Assembly: GCA_964519095.1 (NCBI GenBank)
Contig: CAZFHV010000173.1
Span: 1-7,129 of the forward strand
DNA: 7,129 nt
Reading direction: 5' to 3'
Origin: JAEHCY01 sp964519095
GTDB lineage: Bacteria; Pseudomonadota; Gammaproteobacteria; Chromatiales; Chromatiaceae
Shown: one piece after another, positions 1 to 6,317 of the stretch
Position numbering within the stretch: the stretch's first letter is position 1
Layout: each line of letters opens with the position of its first letter
Position numbers and translations under genes: made by a program
Notes under the pieces: model-generated
The model's input: only the letters and a program-made list of their open reading frames with translations
What the model was told of the DNA's origin: nothing
Databases searched by the model: none

Positions 1-6
1 CTACGG

Positions 7-531
7 CTACGCGGGGGGCGTCGCACTCGCTTCCGCTTCCTGTGCTCCTTCGATGAGGTAGATGGCGGCGGAGTGGTTGATGACATAGCCGAAGGCGGAG
101 CCCTCCACCTCGGCGCGGAGGTGTTTGGCCCCGTAGAGCCGGGCGACCGCGGCGACCTCATCCTCGCCCCCGGTCAGGCCGAGCAGGGCGGGGTGGAAGT
201 AGGCGCTGTATTCGGCGAGGCGCTCCGGGGTGTCGCGCTCCGGGTCCAGGCTGATCAGGAGGGGCTGGACCTGGGCCAACTCCTCCGTATCGAGCCCCTT
301 CAGGGCCTGGGTTATGTACGCGAGGGAGGTGGGGCAGACATCCGGGCACCGCGTGTAGCCGAAGTAGAGCATGACCACCCGCCCGCGAAGCTCTTGCAAC
401 GACACCGGCCCGCGCTGGGACATCAGGGTGAAGTCCCCGCCGGGTGGGGCCTCTTCGGCGTCCGGGACCGGGTCGGCGCGGGCGGGCCAGGCCAGCGCCA
501 ACAACACCAGGGCCACAAGGGTGCGTCTCAT
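7..531 (-). CDS. Sco1/SenC family thioredoxin-fold copper chaperone
   Basis: Complete 174-residue protein. Residues 1-19 form a signal peptide or N-terminal anchor (RR, a hydrophobic Leu/Ala core, then ARA before Asp20), so it should act on the periplasmic side. The Sco hallmark CPDVCP is at 62-67 (Cys62 and Cys66), preceded by the LYFGYTRC strand. The third copper ligand is His153 in VINHSA, and the LDPERDTP segment at 95-102 is also typical. Family knowledge: Sco proteins bind copper through CxxxC plus His and help assemble the CuA centre of haem-copper oxidases, or act as thiol reductants. The ATG overlaps the stop of the upstream trihaem cytochrome gene by 4 bases (ATGA), and no strong Shine-Dalgarno is seen, so translation is probably coupled. 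Oddity: its operon partner is a bd-like oxidase, and canonical bd enzymes contain no copper. The family call is secure; the target is unknown. Confidence 0.93.
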   Translation of the reverse strand: MRRTLVALVLLALAWPARADPVPDAEEAPPGGDFTLMSQRGPVSLQELRGRVVMLYFGYTRCPDVCPTSLAYITQALKGLDTEELAQVQPLLISLDPERDTPERLAEYSAYFHPALLGLTGGEDEVAAVARLYGAKHLRAEVEGSAFGYVINHSAAIYLIEGAQEAEASATPPA

Positions 532-2996
532 GGCTGCTCGTCCGGCCCGGTACCGGCAGGTTGACCGGGGTCCGGCGCCGGCCGGCGCCGCTGCCCCCGC
601 ACCAGGGCCAGCCCGGCCAGAAAGGTGGCGAGCCCCGCGCCGGCGGGCAGGCCGAGGGTCTTGATGGGATCCGCTGGCGGGGGTAGGAGCAGCCAGTACC
701 AGGTGGTCAGGGTGTGCCTGGGGCCGGTCTCGCCGTTGCTGCCGTCCCAGTGGGCGAAGGCGATGGGGATGAAGCGCCCGTCGGCGATCTGCACATCCGC
801 CCCCTCGGGATGTCGCTTGCGCCGGAGCAGGACGCGCCAGCGCCCATCCGCCCAGTCTCCGGTCGCCACAAGATCGCCCGCCCCCTGGCGGCGCTTGAGG
901 AAGACATCGGGTCCGGCGCCGTCCAGCAGGGCTGCGCTTTGGGGGGCGGCGGGCTCGAGGGCGCCGGCGTTCCAGTACCAGAGGGTGACCGGGTGCTCGC
1001 GGTCGCCGTGCCGGTACAGGGGCTTGACCACCACCCGGTCGGTGGCGAAGGCCCCCTCCTGGGGCAGCTCGATGGCCAGGGCATCCGGGTGCAGGGTCAA
1101 GGTCTCGTCCATCAGGTCCTTGAAGTAGGCATCCCCCGGCAGGCTCCCGGTGCGGTCGTTCAGCTCCAGGAGGAAGGCGATCTCCTCATCGTCGTAGGCG
1201 ACCCGCACGGTGAGGGCCTCGTTGAGTGGGGTGAAGAGGCGCTCGCCCTTGATCAGGTTGGGCACCAGGCGCAGGGTCGCGGGCGGGACTTCGCCCCAGC
1301 GGGGGTCGTCCGGTGTAGTCGGAAGGGCCCCACCGAGACGGACGGCGGCGATCAGGCCTGACTCCGAGGGCGGGGTCTCCCCCTCCCGCAGCCCATAGAC
1401 GTAGTTGGCGATATGCCAGCGGTCCTCCAGGCTCACCGGGTCGGGGTTGCCAGCCTCCACCGCCCGGTGGGCGGGCATGGGGGTGCCGGGGATGCCGATG
1501 GACAGGCGCCGGTAGATTGCGCGGATGGTCTGGTCGCGGGCCTGGGCGGGGTCTTGGCCCGAGGCCTGGGTGACACGCCAGGTCCAGGGCTTGGTGAGGT
1601 CCCGTGGCCAGAGGCGGTGACCCCAGTCGTCCGCCAGCTTCTTGCCGGAGGTGATGTTGCCCCGCCCCGCCAGGCCGTGGCACTCCTTGCACGCCTTCTC
1701 GAAGGCGACCTGGCCCCGGGCGCGGGACTCCGGCGAGTCGGGGATCTGGCCCGCCAGGGGCTCCTCCTCGGTGATGCGGCGGAAGTCGTCCTTGAGGTAG
1801 CGCCCCTCGGGGTCGAAGTCGGTCTGCGGCGTCCCCTCCGGGGCCCAGGTGGAGCTGATGTCGAACCCCTTGATGACGGGGATGAGGCTCGCGATCTGGG
1901 CCTCCGTGAGCAGGCTACCCCAGCCCGGCATGGAGGTGCCGGGAAGGCCTTCGCGGATGGTGTCGATCAGGTCTTCATCGCGCGGTGGCAGGGTCCCGGG
2001 GGAGCTCTTGTACTTGAAGAGGGCGAGGGAGAAGTCCCGCGGGCGCGGGTACATGCGCTCGGCCGCCGGGCCGTCGCCCATGCCCTGCTCGCCGTGGCAG
2101 ACCTGGCAGCGCAAGGCGTAGAGGTCCTTGCCCATGAGGCCGTCGCGGCGCTTGAGGATCTCGTCCTTCATGCCGGTGACCGCCTTGGAGGTCTCCGGGT
2201 CCCACAGCCGGGGTACCTGGCCGACGTAGTCGTAGAGGAAGGCGATGAGGGCCCAGACCTGGCCCTCGTCGAGCATCTCATGCCAGACGGGCATGGCCGA
2301 ATTCCATGGGGTCCCCTCCTTGGGCAGGCCGGGCCCGCCGGTGGCGATGCGCCAGAACAGGAACCCCTCCTGGAGCTGGGCGATGGTCCCCACGTCCTGG
2401 AAGTCGATGGGCTTGGGGTTGAACCCCTGGGCGAAGGGTCCGCCGCCGTCGAGCAGATCGCCGTGGCAGAAGTAGCAGTTCCGGTAATAGAGGTTGCGAC
2501 CCTGGGCGACCAGCCCCCCGTACTCCTGCCAGGCCCCCTCCGGATCGGTCTTGAGCCGTTCCAGGACCGACCGGCGCCTGGGGTTCTCGAGCCTGCCGAG
2601 GTCGTAGGTCTTGCCGAAGACCCGCAAGCTCCCGGGCGGGGCGGGGTGGACCTGACGCAGCTCCACCGGGGGCTCGATGGAGGGCCGGACCTGGACATAG
2701 ACCAGGTAAGCGACCAGCAGGGGGATGCCCCCAAGAAAGGCCCAGCGGATCGAGGCCAGGCGGTCCTCCCGCAGCACCGCCAGGACGGGCGCCTTGAATT
2801 CCGCCCAGCGCCCTTCCTCGAAGGAGAAGTAGAGCAGGACCCCAGCCACCGTGACCACCATGAACTGGATCATCAGGGACCGGGGCATCAGGGGTGGGAA
2901 GGCCCGGTCGAAAAAGAGGTAGGCGGCGGCCACGGCCAGGACGCCCTGCCAGAAGGCGGGGATGCGCAGGCGCCTGCGAATTGCCTCGGTACTCAT
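528..2996 (-). CDS. Membrane-anchored trihaem cytochrome c fused to a DMSO-reductase-gamma/EB_dh-type haem-b domain
   Basis: 822 residues. Hydrophobic segments at about 14-31, 40-57 and 84-103 anchor the N-terminus. Three c-type haem sites follow: C174-YF-CH178, C297-QV-CH301 and C436-KE-CH440. Candidate distal Met ligands are M235 (SAMPVW), M356 (TSMPGW) and M507 (TPMPAH). Residues about 563-768 resemble the haem-b domain of type II DMSO-reductase gamma subunits (ethylbenzene dehydrogenase/NxrC-like), with VTLWYWNAGALEP at 670-682 and PIAFAHWDGSNGE at 744-756. A last helix (about 780-799) and a polar tail complete it. The start at ATG 2996 has GAGG six bases upstream and lies 7 bases after the dihaem gene. 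Probable role, inferred: a periplasmic electron wire feeding or accepting from the CydA-like subunit. The first haem domain (YCHG/CHGDLLDGGG...FNPKPIDFQD style) resembles, from memory, cytochromes beside bd-like oxidases in nitrite oxidisers. Haem-c count is certain; haem-b binding is inferred. Confidence 0.9.
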   Translation of the reverse strand: MSTEAIRRRLRIPAFWQGVLAVAAAYLFFDRAFPPLMPRSLMIQFMVVTVAGVLLYFSFEEGRWAEFKAPVLAVLREDRLASIRWAFLGGIPLLVAYLVYVQVRPSIEPPVELRQVHPAPPGSLRVFGKTYDLGRLENPRRRSVLERLKTDPEGAWQEYGGLVAQGRNLYYRNCYFCHGDLLDGGGPFAQGFNPKPIDFQDVGTIAQLQEGFLFWRIATGGPGLPKEGTPWNSAMPVWHEMLDEGQVWALIAFLYDYVGQVPRLWDPETSKAVTGMKDEILKRRDGLMGKDLYALRCQVCHGEQGMGDGPAAERMYPRPRDFSLALFKYKSSPGTLPPRDEDLIDTIREGLPGTSMPGWGSLLTEAQIASLIPVIKGFDISSTWAPEGTPQTDFDPEGRYLKDDFRRITEEEPLAGQIPDSPESRARGQVAFEKACKECHGLAGRGNITSGKKLADDWGHRLWPRDLTKPWTWRVTQASGQDPAQARDQTIRAIYRRLSIGIPGTPMPAHRAVEAGNPDPVSLEDRWHIANYVYGLREGETPPSESGLIAAVRLGGALPTTPDDPRWGEVPPATLRLVPNLIKGERLFTPLNEALTVRVAYDDEEIAFLLELNDRTGSLPGDAYFKDLMDETLTLHPDALAIELPQEGAFATDRVVVKPLYRHGDREHPVTLWYWNAGALEPAAPQSAALLDGAGPDVFLKRRQGAGDLVATGDWADGRWRVLLRRKRHPEGADVQIADGRFIPIAFAHWDGSNGETGPRHTLTTWYWLLLPPPADPIKTLGLPAGAGLATFLAGLALVRGQRRRPAPDPGQPAGTGPDEQP

Positions 2997-3003
2997 TGGC
3001 GCC

Positions 3004-3903
3004 TCACTGCTTGGGCTCGGCCCCGGACGCGACCAGCAGGGAAAGGATCATCTGGAGCTCCTTCACCGTCATGCGCACGGCGAAGTCGCCCGGCATGATC
3101 CCCGGCGCAAACCCCGGCGCCACCTGGGCGTCGGGCTCCAGGATGGACTGACGAATCTCCTCGAGGCTGAGGCGCGCCCCCACGTCCTTGAGCGAGGGTC
3201 CCACTGGGGACTCGGTGCCCAGCATGGAGTGGCAGGCCTGGCAGCCGAACTTCACCACCGCCTCCTCCGCGGTCTTGGCCGGGACTGGCGCCACCGCGGC
3301 CGGCGCCTTCACTGCCGCCGGCGGCGCCGCGGTGGGCAGGGGGACCCTGACCTCGTGGCCGTCCTTCGCCTGGAGATAAGCGATGACCGCGTCGATCTCG
3401 ACCTGGGAGAGCTCGATCGGTGGCTTGTCGATGGCGGGCATGGGGGAGATGCTGTCGTTGCTGCCCTTCTGGCCCCAGCCCGCCACCACGAAGGCCCCCG
3501 GCGCCACCAGGGACTCCCGGATATAGCTGGTGGCATCCGCCGCCTTGCCCTGGTAGCGGGGATCCGCCAGCCGCTCCTTAGCGGTGGTTACCAGGTCGGT
3601 GCCCTGGATGTCCGGCGCCCGGCCCAAGGGCGGGGGCTTGTGGCACAGGGTGCAGGTCCCCTTGCCCTCGAACAGGTCCTGGCCCAGGGCGACGAAGGCG
3701 TCCAGGGTCAGCTCGCCGAGCTTGACCTCCTTCTCCACGGGGGCCTCCCCCTCCACCTGGGGCAGGACATAGGTCACCAGGGTGAAGACCAGGGTCAGCA
3801 GCAGGCTGAAGACCAGGGTGGGCAGGAGGGGTGTGGAGCCGGCATGCTGCCGGCTGCTAGCAGGACCCTTGCCTCCTGGATGCCGCCGCGACATCCGGCT
3901 CAT
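3004..3903 (-). CDS. Membrane-anchored dihaem cytochrome c
   Basis: 299 residues. A basic N-terminus (MSRMSRRHPGGKG) is followed by one hydrophobic helix at about 27-48, consistent with an uncleaved anchor and a periplasmic body. Two class I-like cytochrome c domains follow. The first has C84-TL-CH88, with candidate distal Met155 in SPMPAID. The second has C221-QA-CH225, with candidate Met270 in GIMPGDF. An Ala/Pro/Val-rich linker at about 188-212 separates them. The ATG overlaps the stop of the CydA-like gene by 4 bases (ATGA), so the two are probably coupled; a second ATG three codons in (3894) is an alternative start. The gene sits between the oxidase and the trihaem cytochrome, suggesting it is a subunit or direct electron donor of the oxidase. 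Its architecture also resembles fused CcoO/CcoP-like dihaem proteins in general terms, but I see no specific CcoP signature. Specific partners are inferred. Confidence 0.9.
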   Translation of the reverse strand: MSRMSRRHPGGKGPASSRQHAGSTPLLPTLVFSLLLTLVFTLVTYVLPQVEGEAPVEKEVKLGELTLDAFVALGQDLFEGKGTCTLCHKPPPLGRAPDIQGTDLVTTAKERLADPRYQGKAADATSYIRESLVAPGAFVVAGWGQKGSNDSISPMPAIDKPPIELSQVEIDAVIAYLQAKDGHEVRVPLPTAAPPAAVKAPAAVAPVPAKTAEEAVVKFGCQACHSMLGTESPVGPSLKDVGARLSLEEIRQSILEPDAQVAPGFAPGIMPGDFAVRMTVKELQMILSLLVASGAEPKQ

Positions 3904-5729
3904 ACCGCACCCCCCGCCGGGGCGTCCTGCCGGGTGCCGCTGAGGTTGGCGATCCAGAAGATGAACAGGATGAAGGCCAGAAACAGCAGGGTGACCAGGG
4001 TGATCATGTTGCCGGCGTAGCCGATGGTGGGGATGAAGTTGTCCGGGGAGTTGTCCTTCATCACCGTGTAGACGTGCCAGTGGGTGCGCACCGAGGAGCG
4101 GACATAGCCCATCAGGGCCATGAGCCAGGTAAAGGCGATGGGCAAGGCGAACAGGGCGTACTGGGCGCGGTCGGGGATCTGCCCCCAGTGGGAGGGCAGG
4201 GTCTTGGCCCCCTTGTACATGCGGGCGTCGATGACCACCCCTGCGACGATCACCACCAGGGTGGAGGCGACCTGCGTCACCGAGGAGCCGACCTTATAGA
4301 CCGTATTGGTGAAGTAGCCGTAATAGACCCCGGCGAAGACGATGTTGACCACCGCCACCAGGTAGATGGCCCCCATCAGGGCGTTACCGGCGCGCTCCCA
4401 GGGGACGGTGGCCACCTTGTCCGAGCGCCGGTAGAGCTGGAAGGACAGGAAGGTGGCGATGAGCATCAGGTTCACCGCGATGTTCTTGGCGGGCATGATC
4501 CCCAGCGGCCCCAGGATCTGGTGATGGCTGCCCCCCAGGGCGGCGACCTCGGAGGCGGAGAGGATCAGGGTGTGGGGCGTCACCCACACCAGGAAGCAGA
4601 GCACCAGGGTGAGCGCGATCCATTTGATGAAGCCCCGATAACGGCGCGACCCTTCGGTGCGGGACATGCCCGCCCAGAGGTAATAGTTACCGGCGAGCAG
4701 GATGGTCCCGATCAGCACCGCCTGGACGATGAAGAGCCAAGCCAGAATGCCTCCCATGGCGGTGATGCCCATCTGTTGGGAATAGGCGTAGATCTCCGCC
4801 ATCAGCCAGTAGCCGGCGAAAGGCAGTGGCAGGAAGGCCAGTATTGCGATGAAGTTCGACGTATAGCCCATCCAGTCGTAATGGGCGCGCGCCTCTGGAG
4901 TCCTCGCGGCGAGGAACTTGTACGCGGCATAGGCCCCAACCACGGCCCCGCCGAAGGCGATGTTGGCGATGAAGCGGTGCAGGTTGATGGGGTTCCACAG
5001 GGGCCCCTTCATCACCTCCCAGATGTTCCCCACCACGGCCCCGACCTCATTCACCCCGGAGGGGGCCATCATGAAGGTGGCCCAGGCGTTGGCCATGACC
5101 ATCAGGGTCGCCCCCACGGCGTTGAGCAGGAGCCCCAGGGTGAGATGCAGCCACTTGAGGTCGCCATAGCGCATGGCGTACCAGCCGTAGTAATAGACGT
5201 AGAGGAACAGGCTCTCCAGGAAGAAGAGCAGGGCGTAGACCAGCACCTGGGCCCCGAAGACCCGCACCAAATACTCCATGAGGTGCGGGTAGAGCAGGAA
5301 CAGGGCGAGGGTCAGGGAGCCGCCGAACAGCGCCGTGATGGCGTAGGCCGTGAGCGAGATCTTCATGAACTCGTGGGCCATGTCGTCGTAGCGGTCGTCC
5401 TTGGTGCGCACCCCGATCAGCTCGATGACCAGGACGAAGAGGGGCACGGCCAGCACCAGGGCGCCGAAGAACAGGTGCATCTGGGCCAGGACCCAGACCA
5501 CCGAGCGGCTGCTGACCCCGATGTTGGGGTAGTCCCCGCGGCCTGGGCGGGGCGCCGCGAGGGCGGCGGGCACCTCGGCGGCCGGTGTTGCCGAATCGGC
5601 CGCGGCGCTGGCCGCCTGCGCTCCGGCCACCGGGGTATCGCTCGCGAGGAGCAGCACACCCCAAGCACAGAGGGCAACCAAGAGGAGGGCACCCAGCCCC
5701 CGGTACAGCCAGTGGAAGGCATCGGTCAT
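3900..5729 (-). CDS. Divergent cytochrome bd-type (CydA-like) oxidase subunit I
   Basis: 609 residues from ATG 5729, which has GGGGGAG upstream at 7-base spacing. An in-frame GTG at 5747 would add 6 residues but lacks a ribosome binding site and abuts the previous stop. Residues 10-30 form an extra N-terminal helix or signal, followed by an Ala/Pro-rich linker to about 62; the CydA-like core starts near 75. I estimate 13-14 helices, against 9 in E. coli CydA. Similarities to CydA: QMHLFFG (His85, cf. E. coli His19), FFLES (Glu172, cf. Glu107), MANAW (212-216, cf. VANGW) and WNPINLHRF (245-253). Differences: no GRQPW motif (VRTHW at 547-551), and the residue aligned with E. coli His186 is Ala255, although His251 lies one turn earlier. 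Probable role, inferred: integral-membrane oxygen-reducing subunit taking electrons from the downstream cytochromes c. No CydB is encoded here. Alternative: another bd-superfamily reductase, for example for nitric oxide. Confidence 0.87.
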   Translation of the reverse strand: MTDAFHWLYRGLGALLLVALCAWGVLLLASDTPVAGAQAASAAADSATPAAEVPAALAAPRPGRGDYPNIGVSSRSVVWVLAQMHLFFGALVLAVPLFVLVIELIGVRTKDDRYDDMAHEFMKISLTAYAITALFGGSLTLALFLLYPHLMEYLVRVFGAQVLVYALLFFLESLFLYVYYYGWYAMRYGDLKWLHLTLGLLLNAVGATLMVMANAWATFMMAPSGVNEVGAVVGNIWEVMKGPLWNPINLHRFIANIAFGGAVVGAYAAYKFLAARTPEARAHYDWMGYTSNFIAILAFLPLPFAGYWLMAEIYAYSQQMGITAMGGILAWLFIVQAVLIGTILLAGNYYLWAGMSRTEGSRRYRGFIKWIALTLVLCFLVWVTPHTLILSASEVAALGGSHHQILGPLGIMPAKNIAVNLMLIATFLSFQLYRRSDKVATVPWERAGNALMGAIYLVAVVNIVFAGVYYGYFTNTVYKVGSSVTQVASTLVVIVAGVVIDARMYKGAKTLPSHWGQIPDRAQYALFALPIAFTWLMALMGYVRSSVRTHWHVYTVMKDNSPDNFIPTIGYAGNMITLVTLLFLAFILFIFWIANLSGTRQDAPAGGAV

Positions 5730-5748
5730 CGGGTGTCTCCCCCTCACC

Positions 5749-5904
5749 CTACTGGGCGGGACTCAGGTCCCATCTCAGGGGCAGCCCCTGCATGGCCATC
5801 ACCCCCTGATCCAGGGCGTAGAACAGCACCAGGGTGACGGCCAGGGCCGCCACCCAGTAGAGCGCCGTGATGGCCCAACGCCGGACGAGGGTTTCATCGC
5901 CCAT
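5749..5904 (-). CDS. Small single-helix membrane protein, possible accessory subunit of the oxidase
   Basis: A 51-residue protein I do not recognise. It begins MGDETLVRRW, has one hydrophobic helix at about 11-31 (Trp/Tyr/Ala/Leu/Val-rich) and ends in a short amphipathic tail (LPLRWDLSPAQ). The charged N-terminus with RR before the helix suggests the N-terminus stays in the cytoplasm and the tail is periplasmic. ATG 5904 is preceded by AGGGG four bases upstream. An in-frame ATG at 5922 would add MADRGG and overlap the previous gene by 8 bases, but has no clear ribosome binding site. The gene sits 10 bases after the first small gene and 19 bases before the CydA-like gene, so co-transcription is very likely. 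By position and size it could be a structural analogue of CydX or CcoQ-type small oxidase subunits, but I see no sequence match to either. Function is inferred from context only. Confidence 0.72.
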   Translation of the reverse strand: MGDETLVRRWAITALYWVAALAVTLVLFYALDQGVMAMQGLPLRWDLSPAQ

Positions 5905-5914
5905 ACCGCCCCTG

Positions 5915-6079
5915 TCAGCCATGGTGGGGGGCGGCGCCCCCGGACCAGATCAGCAGCCACCAGAAGAAGACCAGGACCACCGCCAGGGCACCCAGAAAGA
6001 GCTTGGGGCCCCAGCCGGGGGCCAGCGACCACAGGGGCCGCCGCGCGGAGCTGGGCATGGGTTGGGACCTTTCTGCCAC
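5915..6079 (-). CDS. Small single-helix membrane protein with C-terminal His pair, first gene of the operon
   Basis: A 54-residue protein from GTG 6079, read as MAERSQPMPSS. This start has a near-perfect AGGAGGG Shine-Dalgarno 5 bases upstream. The alternative ATG 6058 gives 47 residues and has only AAAGG upstream. One strongly hydrophobic helix rich in Leu, Val, Phe and Trp (VVLVFFWWLLIW) occupies roughly the second half, ending in SGGAAPHHG, so the protein has a short tail with two adjacent histidines. I do not recognise a family. It is the first gene after the candidate sigma-54 promoter and ends 10 bases before the next small gene. Position and topology suggest an accessory or assembly subunit of the oxidase; the His pair could bind metal or haem, but that is speculation. 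Small size makes the coding call less certain than for its neighbours; the strong ribosome binding site and hydrophobic helix support it. Confidence 0.68.
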   Translation of the reverse strand: MAERSQPMPSSARRPLWSLAPGWGPKLFLGALAVVLVFFWWLLIWSGGAAPHHG

Positions 6080-6084
6080 GGAGA

Positions 6085-6091
6085 CCCTCCT
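6085..6091 (-). promoter_or_regulatory. Strong Shine-Dalgarno deciding the GTG start at 6079
   Basis: On the minus strand this reads AGGAGGG, five bases before GTG 6079. It matches the 16S anti-Shine-Dalgarno better than any sequence before the downstream ATG 6058, which is why the GTG start is preferred for the first operon gene. Confidence 0.7.
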
Positions 6092-6137
6092 CGTTGCCGC
6101 GTCTGGGCGCGGGGATTCACGCCCAACCATTGCGTGT

Positions 6138-6159
6138 CCCGATCGTGGCAACAATCGGG
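6138..6159. repeat. Spaced inverted repeat CCCGAT-N10-ATCGGG over the candidate promoter
   Basis: CCCGAT at 6138-6143 and ATCGGG at 6154-6159 form 6-base arms around a 10-base spacer. It overlaps the candidate sigma-54 promoter and predicted start site. It could be an operator; it is not followed by a T-run on either strand, so it is not a typical terminator. Six-base arms can also occur by chance in GC-rich DNA. Confidence 0.35.
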
Positions 6160-6162
6160 CCA
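6147..6162 (-). promoter_or_regulatory. Candidate sigma-54 (-24/-12) promoter of the oxidase operon
   Basis: The minus strand reads TGGCCCGATTGTTGCC. Compared with the sigma-54 consensus TGGCACG-N4-TTGCW, the invariant GG and GC are present with exactly 10 bases between them, and only two consensus positions differ. The predicted start of transcription is near 6136, leaving about 57 bases of leader before GTG 6079 with its strong ribosome binding site. I saw no convincing sigma-70 -35/-10 pair in the same region. If real, transcription would need an ATP-dependent enhancer-binding activator; none is encoded in this window. Confidence 0.55.
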
Positions 6163-6244
6163 AGGAAAGACGGTGGTGCCCGACGACATCGACCGGCGCT
6201 ACGGTGCGAGCGGTGATCCGGCCACCTCGGCAGACGCCATCGGC

Positions 6245-6260
6245 TTGTCGTCCTTGACAA
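6245..6260. promoter_or_regulatory. Candidate operator TTGTC-N6-GACAA
   Basis: A perfect 5-base dyad, TTGTCGTCCTTGACAA, centred about 116 bases upstream of the predicted sigma-54 start. The 5-6-5 geometry is like that of dimeric helix-turn-helix sites (for example the CRP/FNR superfamily), and the distance suits an activator of a sigma-54 promoter. The sequence matches neither FNR (TTGAT-N4-ATCAA) nor NorR (GT-N7-AC). The bound protein is unknown. Confidence 0.3.
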
Positions 6261-6305
6261 AATGGTCGGCGCCCGCGCTGGCGCGGTGTCGCCACCCGGT
6301 GCCGG

Positions 6306-6317
6306 TCCCGATCGGGA
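6306..6317. promoter_or_regulatory. Perfect 12-base palindrome TCCCGATCGGGA, candidate upstream activator site
   Basis: A self-complementary 12-mer about 175 bases upstream of the predicted sigma-54 start, within the usual range for enhancer-binding activators. The ten bases GTCCCGATCG at 6305-6314 recur exactly at 6136-6145, at the predicted start site, and a further CGGGAC half lies at 6323-6328. Regulatory function is inferred from this repetition and position. Confidence 0.33.

Noticed and set aside
1413..3098. 561-codon open frame on the plus strand opposite the trihaem cytochrome gene
   Set aside because: It is antisense to a gene with clear haem motifs, has low-complexity Gly/Ala/Val/Leu/Asp-rich content with no domain, and arises from GC-rich third positions on the opposite strand.
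2962..4020. 352-codon plus-strand open frame opposite the dihaem cytochrome gene
   Set aside because: Antisense to a gene with two CxxCH motifs; Arg/Gly/His-rich translation without domain features.
4074..5837. 587-codon open frame on the plus strand opposite the CydA-like gene
   Set aside because: Its translation is His/Gly/Asp/Gln-rich with no recognisable fold, and it mirrors the membrane-protein codons of the real gene.
5905..5922. Upstream ATG 5922 as start of the second small gene
   Set aside because: It would overlap the preceding gene by 8 bases and lacks a Shine-Dalgarno; ATG 5904 has AGGGG close upstream.
6255..6260. Perfect TTGACA (-35-like) on the plus strand
   Set aside because: No -10 element at 16-18 bases and no plus-strand gene downstream; it is better explained as half of the TTGTC/GACAA dyad.
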